DNA of 64,000 bases from Carposina sasakii. Taxonomy: Eukaryota; Arthropoda; Insecta; Lepidoptera; Carposinidae. The stretch covers positions 2,480,001 through 2,544,000 of the forward strand of contig CP053171.1 of assembly GCA_014607495.2 (NCBI GenBank). The letters run 5' to 3'. How positions within the stretch are numbered: the first letter of the stretch is position 1; each line of letters begins with the position of its first letter. Below, one piece after another: positions 10,053 through 22,173 of this stretch. Both the position numbers and the translations under genes were made by a program. The notes beneath the pieces are model-generated. The model made no database searches and was not told where the DNA came from. It saw only the letters and a list, made by a program, of their open reading frames with translations.

Positions 10053-13000
10053 AATATGTAGTGATAACGCGGTTTACGTAGAGTAATTTCTTCTCGGTGT
10101 TTTCAGTTATTCTCGGGTCTCAATTGTGTCATAGACTTTGTAGACAATGCTTCTTTTGGGCTCAATAGCCAAATAGCAAAATCGATGAGTAAGGTATAAT
10201 TGAAATGATGTATTTTTGTACCGAATCAATGAGGTGTCTCTTGGGAATTGTCTGTGAAAATGATATTTTTGTACTCGCATTGTTTTCTGCGCTATCTTTG
10301 TGGCATTGTCATAAAACTATATGAGTGAAATAAATAATTATCCATTACTATTAATGTGCATAATTAATTAAGTGCTACAAACGTCACAATAACTAATTGT
10401 TAGCTCTCTTAAGTAACCTGTCGCCGAGTGGAAAAACCAAAACATTAACACAGCAAATCGTTAACGGCGTATAAACACATCGTTGAACCATTTTGAAGTC
10501 ACCGCACCGTAATTATAAGGAATATTTCCACCCGGATGAGCGTTTCATTCACGGTACTTTTATTGGAGCGAACATCTATCGGTAAGCGTTTACACGGTCC
10601 TGTAAGAACGTATTTTACACTTTAGGTCAGTTACAGAAGATTCACAGCGCCGGCACGCTTGTGGGTTAGTGTGTTGAAGGGTATACGATATCGCCCTTAC
10701 GCCTCGATACACACGGTGTCTACTTACCCGTACTCTTATACGAGTCTTATACAACCTTAGGCTTAAGCTGCTTTCGCATTAGAACATTAGGGAATGTACA
10801 AACAAATGTATGGTTTCACATCTAGAAGTAGTAAATTAGTTTCATACGTTTCGTTGTGTGTCGCACTAGATACATTTGATGCCAATGAGCTAAAACTGTG
10901 TTAGCTCTTCAAAAATCGTACCTACCAGTCCCCTTATGTGACCAAGATGTGACAAACAGGAAAACGCATTGCCGACCTTCGACTCTGCCAGCGTAGCAAC
11001 AACCGCGCCTGATTGGAAACACTGAGCGCTGTAAAGTGACTCCTACTCGGGATTTATTCGTCGGGTCATGATGTACATGCAAATGTCGGCGAGTTTTAAG
11101 ATAAATATTTAGGTATATGTGTTTAGGTATTACGGGATAAGTACATAAACGATAATTTATTTCATTTTATACAGTTGGGTGGATAATACATACATATAAT
11201 AAAGAATAAAATACTTATGGGCAAGTTATAAAATGAATAAATAAATTGCTTGCATTTTACGTCTGACCCATATCTTTGCTAGCTAGCTTTGACTGCCATT
11301 TTCTGGATACCTACATCTGTAATTTCTACTTTTCGCCAGGTAAAATAATATGAGAGAAAACGTATGACGCTTCTACAAATTGAACGACGCGAGATGCCCT
11401 GTCAATTAAATGGCAATGCCAAAAACGCTCGGCATATATTCCATTTCAAATAAGATGACGCCCGTCGCCATGCTTAAAACCCGTGAAGTGGAACTGAGAT
11501 ATAGCTGAAAATGTTATTTAACTTCGTAACAAGTAGGTGCATAATACATTTCGAAGTGGGAATTGATGACACCCAATTGCATCTTTTACAAATGTTATAC
11601 AAATGCACATCAATGTCTTTGAAATGCTTGGTCTTATTTAGCGTGGTCTACAAGCAACTTTCATGCAAATGTAAAGAGGCATGTTCTAAGGAATCGGTTT
11701 CCCATGACAGCACAAAACCGACGCAAATAGAGTTCCGAAGTCCGAACTCCCAGATCGAGGGATTTCAATTAAATTGCATTTGAATCCTATAGCAAATAAA
11801 AGTAGCTGAAAGAGGATAATGGTCAGAGTTGGAAACTCGCCGCTTATAACTAAGCGAATCAATTAAAAACTATCTGCAAAGTTTTGCCATTCTCTCCCCT
11901 TGTGTGATTTACAACCCTAGGAGCGACTAAGTAGGTTGGATAGACGTAGTTATTATACCAACTTCTAAAGGGCGAAGGGTTCTAGATATGGCTGCTATTT
12001 TGTCACACGTCAAAAGGTATTTCACTTGAAAAATAGGCAGTTGAAAGTTTCCGCGTGTCTCAAATTTTTTAATGAATTTTATTTATTGTTGGAGATGATT
12101 AAATTGAAACATTTCATTTGATGATAAGTTATGTCATTTACAAATAACTAACTACCTGAAACTATTCATAGTTAGTTACTCTAAAAATGTTAGCCTATGT
12201 CAATAGGAACGTTGGATTTACTCGTAATGGTAAAGCCATTAATTCCACACTAAAACTCGTTAGCTACCCTCTATGTGACGTAATGGAAAGCTAGGCTTTT
12301 ATTCTAATAACCGCACTCGAATTCAAACTAAGCGAGACCGGAATCATTGCGACATTCGCTGTACAAGCGCGTATTGCGGACACTTGTTCAAATGAGCTCG
12401 CTGTTTGCATAGGTTTTATCAAATAAACTGATAATTGCCACGATTTTAAAGTGGCCTAAAATTGTGTAAGAGCTGTCTAGAATGTACAGAATATACTCGG
12501 ATGAGAGACGTAGTACTTTTTAGTGACTTTTGAGTAGTATATCCAAATTGATTGAGCATGATCCGGGTACTTAACAAGCAATAGTAGAATGGTATGGAAA
12601 ATAAATGATCTATAGAGCGATATTATGGTTTCTTACATAACGTTTTTCTGCAAAACAACTTCTGTTAGGTAGATACATGTTATATGAGTAACAAATACAA
12701 GCAAAACGCATGAAATGAAAAGAAAGAAGCATAATTTTTCGCGCCGCCGGCAACAGCTAGAAAACAATACAACGGCGCATTACACCGCACTTAGCATTTA
12801 TCATTCGTGTTTGATCAGCGTGATTCAGCGGAATCGAGCGGCTTTTTCACTTGGTATGTATAAATGTACGTTAGGCTTAACTGTTATAGCCGATAGGCAG
12901 CGGTAATGGCCGTTTAAAATTGCGGATGGTTGGTCGAAACTGGGTACTTAGACAATGTAACATCGTTTCGCAGCGACATTGTCGTAACACTCCCAATACC

Positions 13001-13662
13001 GGTTAGACAAATCAAATGACTTGACGTACGCACGAAAGAATCCTATATTGGAAAAAATGTGTCAATGACGATTCGATCGAGAAATAAATGTTACTTTGTC
13101 TATGTAACAAGATTTTTTTTTACTTCCGCATTATAATGTCTTACTTGAGCATGGTGGAATTTTGCGATCCCAAAAAACATTATGTATATAGTAGTATGTA
13201 CCCTACGAAGCGTAGGGAAAGTTTCATCAAAAGCCCACACCCACTTTGCTAGTGCCTCATATAGGTACAACTGTGATAACAAGCAGCACCGACTAGACGT
13301 ACGATAAGAAAAGATTTATTCTCGCTTGGTGTCTGGTGAGTGAGAAGGGCAAATCTGTTTGGAGCGATTATGGTCGATCGTTTGTGCTATACGTAGGTAT
13401 GTGTGTGGGACAGTGTGGGTACTGGGTATACCGACCAACGGGCGTCGGCCATTACGATTGACAAACAAATGGTAGGGGTAAATGCGTACTAACTATAGCT
13501 TATGGGGTTGGATTGATGTGCGGTTTTGGGTTACCTAGTTTGTAGAATACACGATAACAGTTTTTTACGCATGCATATTCGAACTGAACACTGAAATAAT
13601 AATTATTTAGTTCTTATTAAAGTAACATGAAATTGATGGAAATCTAATCAAAGAAGGTAGCT
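10053..13662. other. Intergenic DNA, nothing recognised
   Basis: Open frames here are short and have no family features (for example 11511-11783 and 12715-12906). No repeat with clear ends was found. The first bases (AATATGTAGTG) belong to the older repeat interrupted by the large transposon. Confidence 0.5.
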
Positions 13663-14144
13663 GCGCCCGTAGCATGACTTTGGTGAGAGCGAAATGTATC
13701 ATATTTACGCGACAAATCCACAGAGCTAAGTAATAACTAGACCAGTGGTTCCCAAAGTGGTCCAGGTGGACCCCCAGGGGTCCACAGGAGACTCGATGGG
13801 GTAGACCGTTGGCGTGAAAAAATGGGGGTTCACAATTAATTTGTATGTGGTATATGCCTGTAGGGGGTCCACCAGAAACAGTTAACTTTTGAAAGGGGTC
13901 TATGAGGAAAAAAGTTTGGGAACCCCTGAACTAGACAAAGCAAGTGTTTGTACTTGGTGTGTAAAAAGGGATTGCAAACCACTTCTATCAGCTCTAATTT
14001 ATTTATTCCTGGCTTGAGAACGAGTGTCTTATATTTTTTACATGCAAAGTCCATACACTTAGTTTATCTAGTTATTAATAGCTCTGTGAATTTGACGTTT
14101 AAATGTGAGATATCTCGCTTGTACCAAATTCATCGTACGGGTGC
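13663..14144 (+). mobile_element. Palindromic MITE, family A, copy 2, interrupted
   Basis: Starts GCGCCCGTAGCATGACTTTGG and ends CCAAATTCATCGTACGGGTGC, matching the other family A copies. Its middle is split by a 186-bp hAT-like MITE (13743-13928). Removing that insert and one 8-bp duplication gives a copy of the usual length of about 290 bp. Confidence 0.75.
13743..13928. mobile_element. hAT-like MITE nested in family A, 8-bp TSD
   Basis: Terminal repeats are CAGTGGTTCCCAAAGTGG at the left and TTTGGGAACCCCTG at the right. The flanks repeat AACTAGAC exactly (13735-13742 and 13929-13936). An 8-bp target duplication and CAG-type ends are hallmarks of hAT elements. At 186 bp it is non-autonomous. 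Confidence 0.85.
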
Positions 14145-17112
14145 TGGTTTCCGTTGGTTCATCTGTAAGAAAAAGTTCTTTCAGTTAAAACCGGAAACTT
14201 TTTAAAAATGGATCTGCAATCTCGCAAAATGGAGACTAACATTATGAAGAGGTCAAATATGTTGGAACAGGTCAAATACGCAGGTACAGGTTAAATACCT
14301 ACGCAGGATTTAAAAAGTGCATGCTAGTGTTAAATAGATTCTCAAAGTTGGATTATTGTTCAGCCTCAGGTCGGATGTTACAAAAGGAATCTAGGGAGGA
14401 TGTTGTGTTAATGCCTTCCTGTCTATGCGGCGTCTGCTATTTTGATTAACCTTTGCAGTGTTTCTGAGTCATTCTGCTTGTAGATGTTTAGACGCGACCA
14501 CAGTTAGTTTAATTATTTATAGGTACACCGCTTGAATATAGTATAGCTTTCCGTGAAAATAGGGAGTTTAGAGTCCCCTAGAGATGGCCAAAATATAAAC
14601 AAAACTTATGGTCTATTTACCTATGTACTTCTCGTAAATATTTCTTGTTTTTATTTAAGGTAGATGGAGGTCATCCTCTATATGTCGACACGTGAATTCT
14701 TGCAGGATGTTTTCAGGAAATAATCAACTTGCTGAAATAATATTTGTGTTGGATAATGTTTGAACTCATGTAATTTCTGGGAATACATGTTAGGAAAAGA
14801 TCAAATACAATTTTCCGGGTGAAATTTCATTAGATAGCTAATTTCTTCGGTTCCTAGAAATGTCTTTTGTTACCATTTCCGTAATATCTTATTACGGATT
14901 GATATAATGCGATTAATTTTGCTTTCGAGTGCTCTTGATTCAATGAATGGTAGCGTATTCATATATATTTTTTGTAACATCACTACATAGTCTTATTACA
15001 TATACCATTGTATTTAATTATATATATATATACCAGTGTTTTTAAGTGGAACACAATTTTTTTTATAGTAAGATTTATTATTATTCTTTTTAATGTATTC
15101 TGTGTCTAAATAATAAGCAAATATAATAAAGTAGCTCACTGTCGATATCTAATTTTTGCGCATTTGTCTTGGTGTCAATTTTTAACAAGTAACATTTGAA
15201 GTAAAGTAAGGGATAAAGGCGTGATTATATATATGTATGTATGTAACATTTGAAGCTTACTTTACACTTACTTGCCTTATGTAAGTATTTGTAAAATATA
15301 CGCTAGTCTGTCAGTGCCCCGTATACAAAGGCCGAGGTACTTATGTAAAGTTATTCGACGAGCGGCCGGCAGGACGTTTACCTCGGAACGATTGTGGAAA
15401 CCGATCTGAGTAACACGGCTTCCGCGATGAAACATTGACATTTTTAAACATTATCTGAGTTATTTTTTAAAGGCTACCGGGCCTAAATGGTACCGGTGGC
15501 TATATGTGGCAGTTGGGGTTTGTGGATTCATGTCGATTTCTTTGGTTTTGTCTAGCACATCATGACACCGACCTGTCTTATGACTATTATGTTGTTTTTT
15601 GGAGATAGATTAGTATCATATTTGCAAAGAGGTGTCTTGTTTTCTAATTTCCTTTCTTTTGAACTAAAACTTTGTGGCCACTAGACAACTTTATATACAT
15701 ACTATGTTATAGTTTTAAATTGGCTTAACGGTTGCCAATTTATGAAAGGCATAACGAACATTATGATAAGATCATTTCTCTTGCTGTCAGATTTCTGCGA
15801 CGATAAACTAAGCCATTTGACAGTAAAAGAACTGTAGCCGACATGTGCACAATCATTTGCCCCAGTTTCACAGAATGACAGAAAGAAAACTGTATAAATA
15901 AAAGACGCTTGAAAATGTGGAGCAAACCTGAATAACTTACAATATAGGTCTTTGTTCTATTCACGGCAATATTTTACGTAATTCCTAACATAATATGATG
16001 CATTTCTCAATGCGAAAGAGAGTCGACGGCGAGAATTGACGGCTTGAATGCGGAATCCGCCATTATATTTTTTATTTTCTTTCGTTTTATAAATTTCAGG
16101 TAAATTCAGCATGCAACATGGTTATCGTTTCACAAGTTTACATCCTGTTCATAAGCTGTGTAGTTTCGTGCTCATTTGCTACCTAATAACTATAATTTTG
16201 GTTTTCCAAAAATTTTACGAACTTACCTTATATAACTTAAGTATAAAACCTAATGTAGTAGAATTTCGAAAATACCTCAGAAAATAAGCTCCAACTTAAT
16301 ACAATTTCAACTATCTAATTTTCGTAAGTAGAATTCCTTTTTGGCTGTTACACAGAGATAGGTACCTACGCCGAGAAAACTCGTTTACGGCTTCGTCGAA
16401 ATTACTGCCGTCAAATCTAGTTTATCGGAAAACCCACAAAAAACCTCGTTCCGTACTAAGATCAAAGTGACTTCATTGGAATATCTAAAGTATTTCCAAT
16501 TAGAGAAGTAAATTACAGTTTATTCCGCGCTATGCGCTTAGCAACTAGCTAGAACCGGCACATCCCATTTGACCTCGCTGGCCTCAAGCATTTTGCAACA
16601 ATCGCGCCTAGGATCTAGGGTTACCAGGTAAAATCTGACTCCATACAAAACAACAAACAAAAAGCTCCAACTAAAAATATTTCATAAATAATAGATAGGT
16701 ATATGTAAAAGCGGAAAAGACAAGCGATGCGTGACACCAAAAGCCCGCCCAAACCTGTTTTATCCGATAACATGGCAGCCCTAGGCGCACAGCACGGCTT
16801 TCGTTCGCTTTCTCGCTGGCGCCTAGCAACAGCCGAGCAATTAGTCACTTGACAATGGCTCCGTCATCCTCGTTTGACGACCGGCGCATGCGGCCGGCTT
16901 TTTGACAGCCATTTGCATATATGCGCTCGAGTTCGGAGAACGACTTTGCATGTTCTGCCGCCTTTTCACCAGACGTTGCGTGGTAACAATGAATGGTGTC
17001 ATCATTCTTTAAAAACTACTACGTATGCTTACAAGACCAACGAAAACGGAGGTAGGTAGGTGCCATTTGGTTTGCCAGATGCAATCAGGTAACACTTTTA
17101 CATAAACATATA
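14145..17112. other. Intergenic DNA with one short repeat end
   Basis: No gene recognised. The only repeat noted is at 15209-15243, a copy of the GGATAAAGGCGTGATTATAT end also seen at 505-543. A short TA microsatellite lies near 15018-15032. Confidence 0.5.
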
Positions 17113-17345
17113 TCATCATCATCTTCAGCCTATTGCTGTCCACTGCTGGACGTAGGCCTCCCCCAGGGCACGCCACAAGACTGCCATGGGGGGATTTGCC
17201 CATAGTCACCACGCTGGGCAGGCGGGTTGGTGACCGCAGTTTGTATTTTGAACTATGTTGTCAACACGGGAGGCGCTGCTGCCCACCTCCCGGAAACCCT
17301 TAATCGCCTTGTACGATACCCACGGCAGACATGGGGTGGTACAAA
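17113..17345 (-). mobile_element. LINE 3' end (family C), reversed
   Basis: Read on the - strand it ends AGTGGACAGCAATAGGCTGA followed by (GAT)n, a 3' tail widespread in lepidopteran non-LTR retrotransposons (recalled). Another long copy is at 55097-55312, and shorter pieces lie at 28857, 42037 and 46076. Only the 3' region is present, as usual for truncated LINE or SINE copies. Confidence 0.7.
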
Positions 17346-20300
17346 TTCTACTCTGCCGGCACCACGCGGCCAACAACAGATATGTTTTTCTCTTTTACGT
17401 GCTAGTATGATAAACAGACTGTAAGACGGCATTAAAATGATGGTTAAATGATGTAATTTTGATAGTATCTTGTAAGTACGTCTTTGTAAATAAGTACTTA
17501 TGCAAAGTAATATCAAAAAGCTGTTCGGCTATCAAAGACCTTAAATAAATGTACCGTTGCGGAACTAGACGAAACGATTTGACGGCTCGGAAATTCAGAA
17601 TAACACGCATCGCTGAGGAGCTGAAGGTGTTTGTTTTTGGTACACGTAATTTAGTCTGTAGGCGTATGGTAATCACGATTTTTACTTTCATGGCAAGATA
17701 CTCAATCTCAATAAACTGTCGTTATTTCAACAGTAGCTTGTACATAGTCAAGTAGGCCGAATAGACTTGGCGTCAGAATTATTTAATTAACTAAAACTAG
17801 ATTCTCCTTCCCCAACGAGTGATAACGCTGGTGTTGTTGGTCGATTAGCAAACATCATTTGTGTCATGAACGCTGCATAATAGTTTATTTATTTATTGAA
17901 AATCAGTTTAACAGTAGAACACCAAAGCGCTATTAAATTATTAGTTACATTAGTTACTATACTATTGTATTGTTTTTCTGTTATACGAGTACCTAATAGA
18001 TTTAATGCGTGAGTATAAAAACTAAAATAATGATGGTAATTATATTTTGATTTTCTTTAGGATATAGAAGCCTTTTAATCGTAAAAACCTTAGTAAATAG
18101 AATGGATAAATGGTGACAACACATATTTTATCTTCCTATTCATCGTAGCGTTTTCGTAAACCAATTATCATGGAGGCCATCTAGGGTTAACATACGGAGA
18201 TAGAGTCGCTTTTCATCTACCTAAACATTAGTATATGCGTTACCTACCAGCAAGTATCCTCTCCTAAACTCCTGCCTGAAATCCCTGACCGCGTGGGTGA
18301 GGTATAGGAATCCAAATGTGATAAGTTGTCGAACATAGAACGACATCTGATGTTATATGCATAAAAGATGCTGTATGGCAACACTGCCAACAACACTCTA
18401 GCATTCGGAAAAATACGAGTGAATTTACTTACGAAGCTGCCGAGGTCGGATCGGGTGGAATTTTGAATTGCAAATTCTGCTCACCTATCTCGGTATATCG
18501 TACGAAACTTACGTGTGCGTTTAGAATACTTTGCCGGCCGACTTTTCTGCGCGGTAGAGATACGTACGTTTATGTTACAAATTGTATTTGATGAGTTGTC
18601 TACAGTAAATTATATAATTTGATAAGATTATCGATAAAAATGTAGTAAATGTTTAAAAATTCGGTAATTGTGAGAAAATTTTGAGTTTATTTCCTTTTTA
18701 CTTGTTACAATAATTTAGTTAATCAAAATACTGATAATTTCAACAAACAAACACAAACAACGTAATGTTCCATTGCCAGATGAATAATTTTACTTTTAAT
18801 TATCTATTGGTGGCGACAACTTTTTAAACAAGGATGTCGGACGGATGATACTAGTTTGTCTCATGTGATGAATAGTCACTAATTTCAATGTATTATTGGA
18901 CAACGACCTCATTGACGTAAGTGGGTCCTCATTATAATTACAAGTAACGTGGACTTCTGAACGAAACGATTAAAAATCCTCGTGTCTATTTATTTCGAGC
19001 TCAAATTCTGTTCTGATTATGTATTGCTATTATTCTCAACACAAATACACAACGCACATTTGAATGAGATAAATTAGTGTGGCATGTTAAGACATGATAA
19101 ATTGAATAATTTTAATTATGGATACCTACATACACACGGCTTAACAATACAAAAACAACAAATAAGGAGGAACAAACTTATATTTGCCCGTAAACCCGTA
19201 AATCTTAATAACTCTATTCACCCAGATCTTGGATATTCAGTACTTAGACGTTTTAATCAAGCGGTTCCATTATCCCTGTATACTGATTGTTTACGTGACC
19301 TGTGAGTTGGACCGCGACCCTGCATAACTCTGGTGTGATCCTTTCCCGTGCAACGTGCAGCTATCTCTACATTCATAGTAATTGCTATTATCTTCGTGGC
19401 CTTACACTTCGTGGGGCTTATTATAAACAGTAAAGACATTGCTTATTTTGTAAAGGAATGCATCGTTGGAGTACTGGATTAATACAGGAATGCTTACTTT
19501 AATGTACCTACTTTGCAGTGACGCGACGTGCTCGCTGCGCTATATTCTGTTTTTATTATCTTCTGCTATGCAGTTCTGCGCTGTATAGAGAAGGTTATGG
19601 TATAAATCTAGTCTTGAAAGTTATTAGGATTTTTCCAAGAGTCTATTATCTATCACCATTCCTCCGAGTTACGTACATAATCTGTATCGAACGTTGGTCT
19701 ATTGCAGCGTTGCCAAGTGCACTTTATGGACTACGTGTGCGGGATGTATCTCAATTTTATTTCCAGATCATGTTTGATTTAACGAACGTAAATAACTATC
19801 CGAGATGCGGGTTTTAGTGATGGTATACTTTGTACGCTCTTTGTTCACTGGGACAACTATGTACCGTTACAAAAGGAACATTGCGCTTCATTTATCTTCC
19901 ACGAAATAATACCGTAACGGTTTCCAAGTACAATCTATTTAAAAATCCTTTGTAGCAGCGCCACTTTAAAGCACAGAGAAAATAGAATCTGTACGTGCAC
20001 CCTTTCTCGTTAATCTTGTGGTCTGCGGCTAATGAAGCCCATTTGCACTTACGTCAAATTATTACGTTTGACGAAGTTGCGGTCGAATTACGAAACATTT
20101 AGGCCCAAAAGAAAACGCCTACATACAATTCGTGGCTCTATTTAAACTTAATGTTGAGTAATTACAACCAAATAGGAGCCATTGTATAAACAAACGAACG
20201 TTTAGTGGCATGCCATTTAGATTGAAATCAACGAAACGGAATGGGTGCGGCCGCGCCTCGGCAGCTACCGTCTCACCTGTCGCCTCAGCCGATCACTTAG

Positions 20301-21957
20301 CGACAGTACGCGGCCACAATGGAGGCACAGATCAAAAGATATGAATGAGACCGTGACAGAGAGTCGCCGACTTTCACCTGCAAGCAAAAAGGAACACGAG
20401 CTCATTACAATATCGCCTTATCCACGCGCAAATGTAAAACATTCGACACATCGCCTGCCGCTCTCGGCGTTACATGCTTTGATTTGACACGGTCGAACAA
20501 AATGCAATCTAAGCCGCATACGTAACATACATTTTTATGGTTACGAACCAAGGCGAGCGAACTGCAAACACTGCATAATACAACGCATTCTCGATATTTC
20601 ACAAGCGCAGCAAATCGCCGCCGCTATTCATAGTAAACAGAAGTGCGGACGCGTCCAAAGTAATAATAATATTGATGTCGCCTCTTTTCCGCTTTGTTCG
20701 CTGAAAAGGAATGCTGATTCAGCCGGGGAGTGAAACCGGCCGCGCAACCTACACGGCTATAACTGTTTATGTCCGCTGAGCCAGCACCCTCGCGCCGCCA
20801 TTCCAGTAACATTATGCCGTTTTAAAAATCAATTCCCTCGAAATTGCTAACGTTGCGACTACGTTTTCCCAGCCAACTCCTCACGTACAAATCTCCGCTC
20901 TAAAGCAACGACGGTAAGGCTGACAAAAGACTGTTTCAGCTTCAAATTAGCCCAGTCGCGTGTGATCAACGATCGGTCCGTGAGAAACTGCGGAAAGACA
21001 AAAGATATTCACAGACGTGTCATTAGTAGATCCTTTATACTGTATAATACTGGCAATTACGGCGAAATGTCGGCTTTACAAAAACACCCATAAATTATTT
21101 CGGTATTGTTACGAGCCGAACAGCGCTGCTCGGTATCGATTCGCGGTAATAATATTCGGATATTTTGTCGTTTTGTTACCCTATTCGGTGACTTGTGGTA
21201 GCACGCAAGCGTATAATGCATTAGGGCGATTATCGGGTCTAGTGTCGCGTTCTAAATGCTTCCTTCATTATGTCCCCTTGGCGCTTGTGGACAGCGCATG
21301 CAGTTTTAGTTTTGTTAGTCCGTTTCCGGCTTGTTGTGGAAATAAAAGTTCCGGCCTGGTCGATACAGTTCTGCGGGTGAATTCGCTAGGGTGTGTGTAT
21401 GACAAACGGACTGTAATAGCGCAACTTTTAATTGTACAAGTTTTTGCTTACACGTATGAGGTTATTTCGTTTTTCCCACTAGTTGAGAATCGAGAAATTC
21501 TAGAGTCAAAACATTGATTTTCAATACCTTTTTGGTATGTAAATGTAGTTGATTAAGTTTTCAAGGCCATATTTCGTCATAATACAATGCAATTTTGATA
21601 ATTTTAGCTTTTGTTGCATTCACAAGTTCATGACAATAAAGAAAAAGTAGCAGGGAGCAGATTGTCGGAGATTATAAGAACTATGAATGGGAGGTTTGAG
21701 GTAGACAAAGTTCGGGAGGTCATACGTTGATCGTATCGGCGATGTTTATGAGAAACTCGAAGTTGTATGACGAGTGCATACAATATGGTTGGTTATAGTC
21801 TGTAAATATAAATAAACTTAGCTATTAGTAGGTAAGTATATTAAAACAAGATACTTAGGCTCCTATGTCTTTAGAAGATGCTCTTTTTCATACTCGCTTG
21901 TTTTATTATGTAGCCAACTGTGTGGCTGTTGGCTATAAAATTACATTTATAGTGTAC
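17346..21957. other. Intergenic DNA, nothing recognised
   Basis: About 4.6 kb without a supported gene. The part from 20220 to 21500 is visibly richer in G+C and in CG dinucleotides and free of recognised repeats. It contains the longest unexplained frame outside the genes (21017-21517, 166 codons), which has no recognisable domain and is probably incidental. Confidence 0.45.
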
Positions 21958-22173
21958 TAGCGGCCGCCCACGGCTTCGCCCGCGTGAGAGTGCACTACTC
22001 CTGTGCGAAGTCGGGGCGGGTCCTTAGTTATACATTATAAAAATTATAAACCTTCCTCGTGAATCACTCTATATATTAAAAAAACCGCATCAAAATCTCC
22101 CTAGTTTGAAAGATCTAAGCATACATAGTACGGACAGACAGCGGCAAGCGACTTTGTTTTATAATATGTAGTG
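21958..22173 (+). repeat. RTE/SINE-like repeat containing the empty target site
   Basis: Starts GCGGCCGCCCACGGCTTCGC, a common beginning of lepidopteran RTE/SINE-like copies (recalled). It continues with CTAGTTTGAAAGATCTAAGC and ends TTTGTTTTATAATATGTAGT. The same sequence flanks both sides of the large transposon at 2375-2393 and 10049-10063, so this copy shows the uninterrupted target. Confidence 0.65.

Noticed and set aside
21017..21517. 166-codon open frame, the longest outside the genes
   Set aside because: No domain, no homologous pattern, no splice or promoter context; the composition matches a GC-rich block with overlapping frames in other registers.
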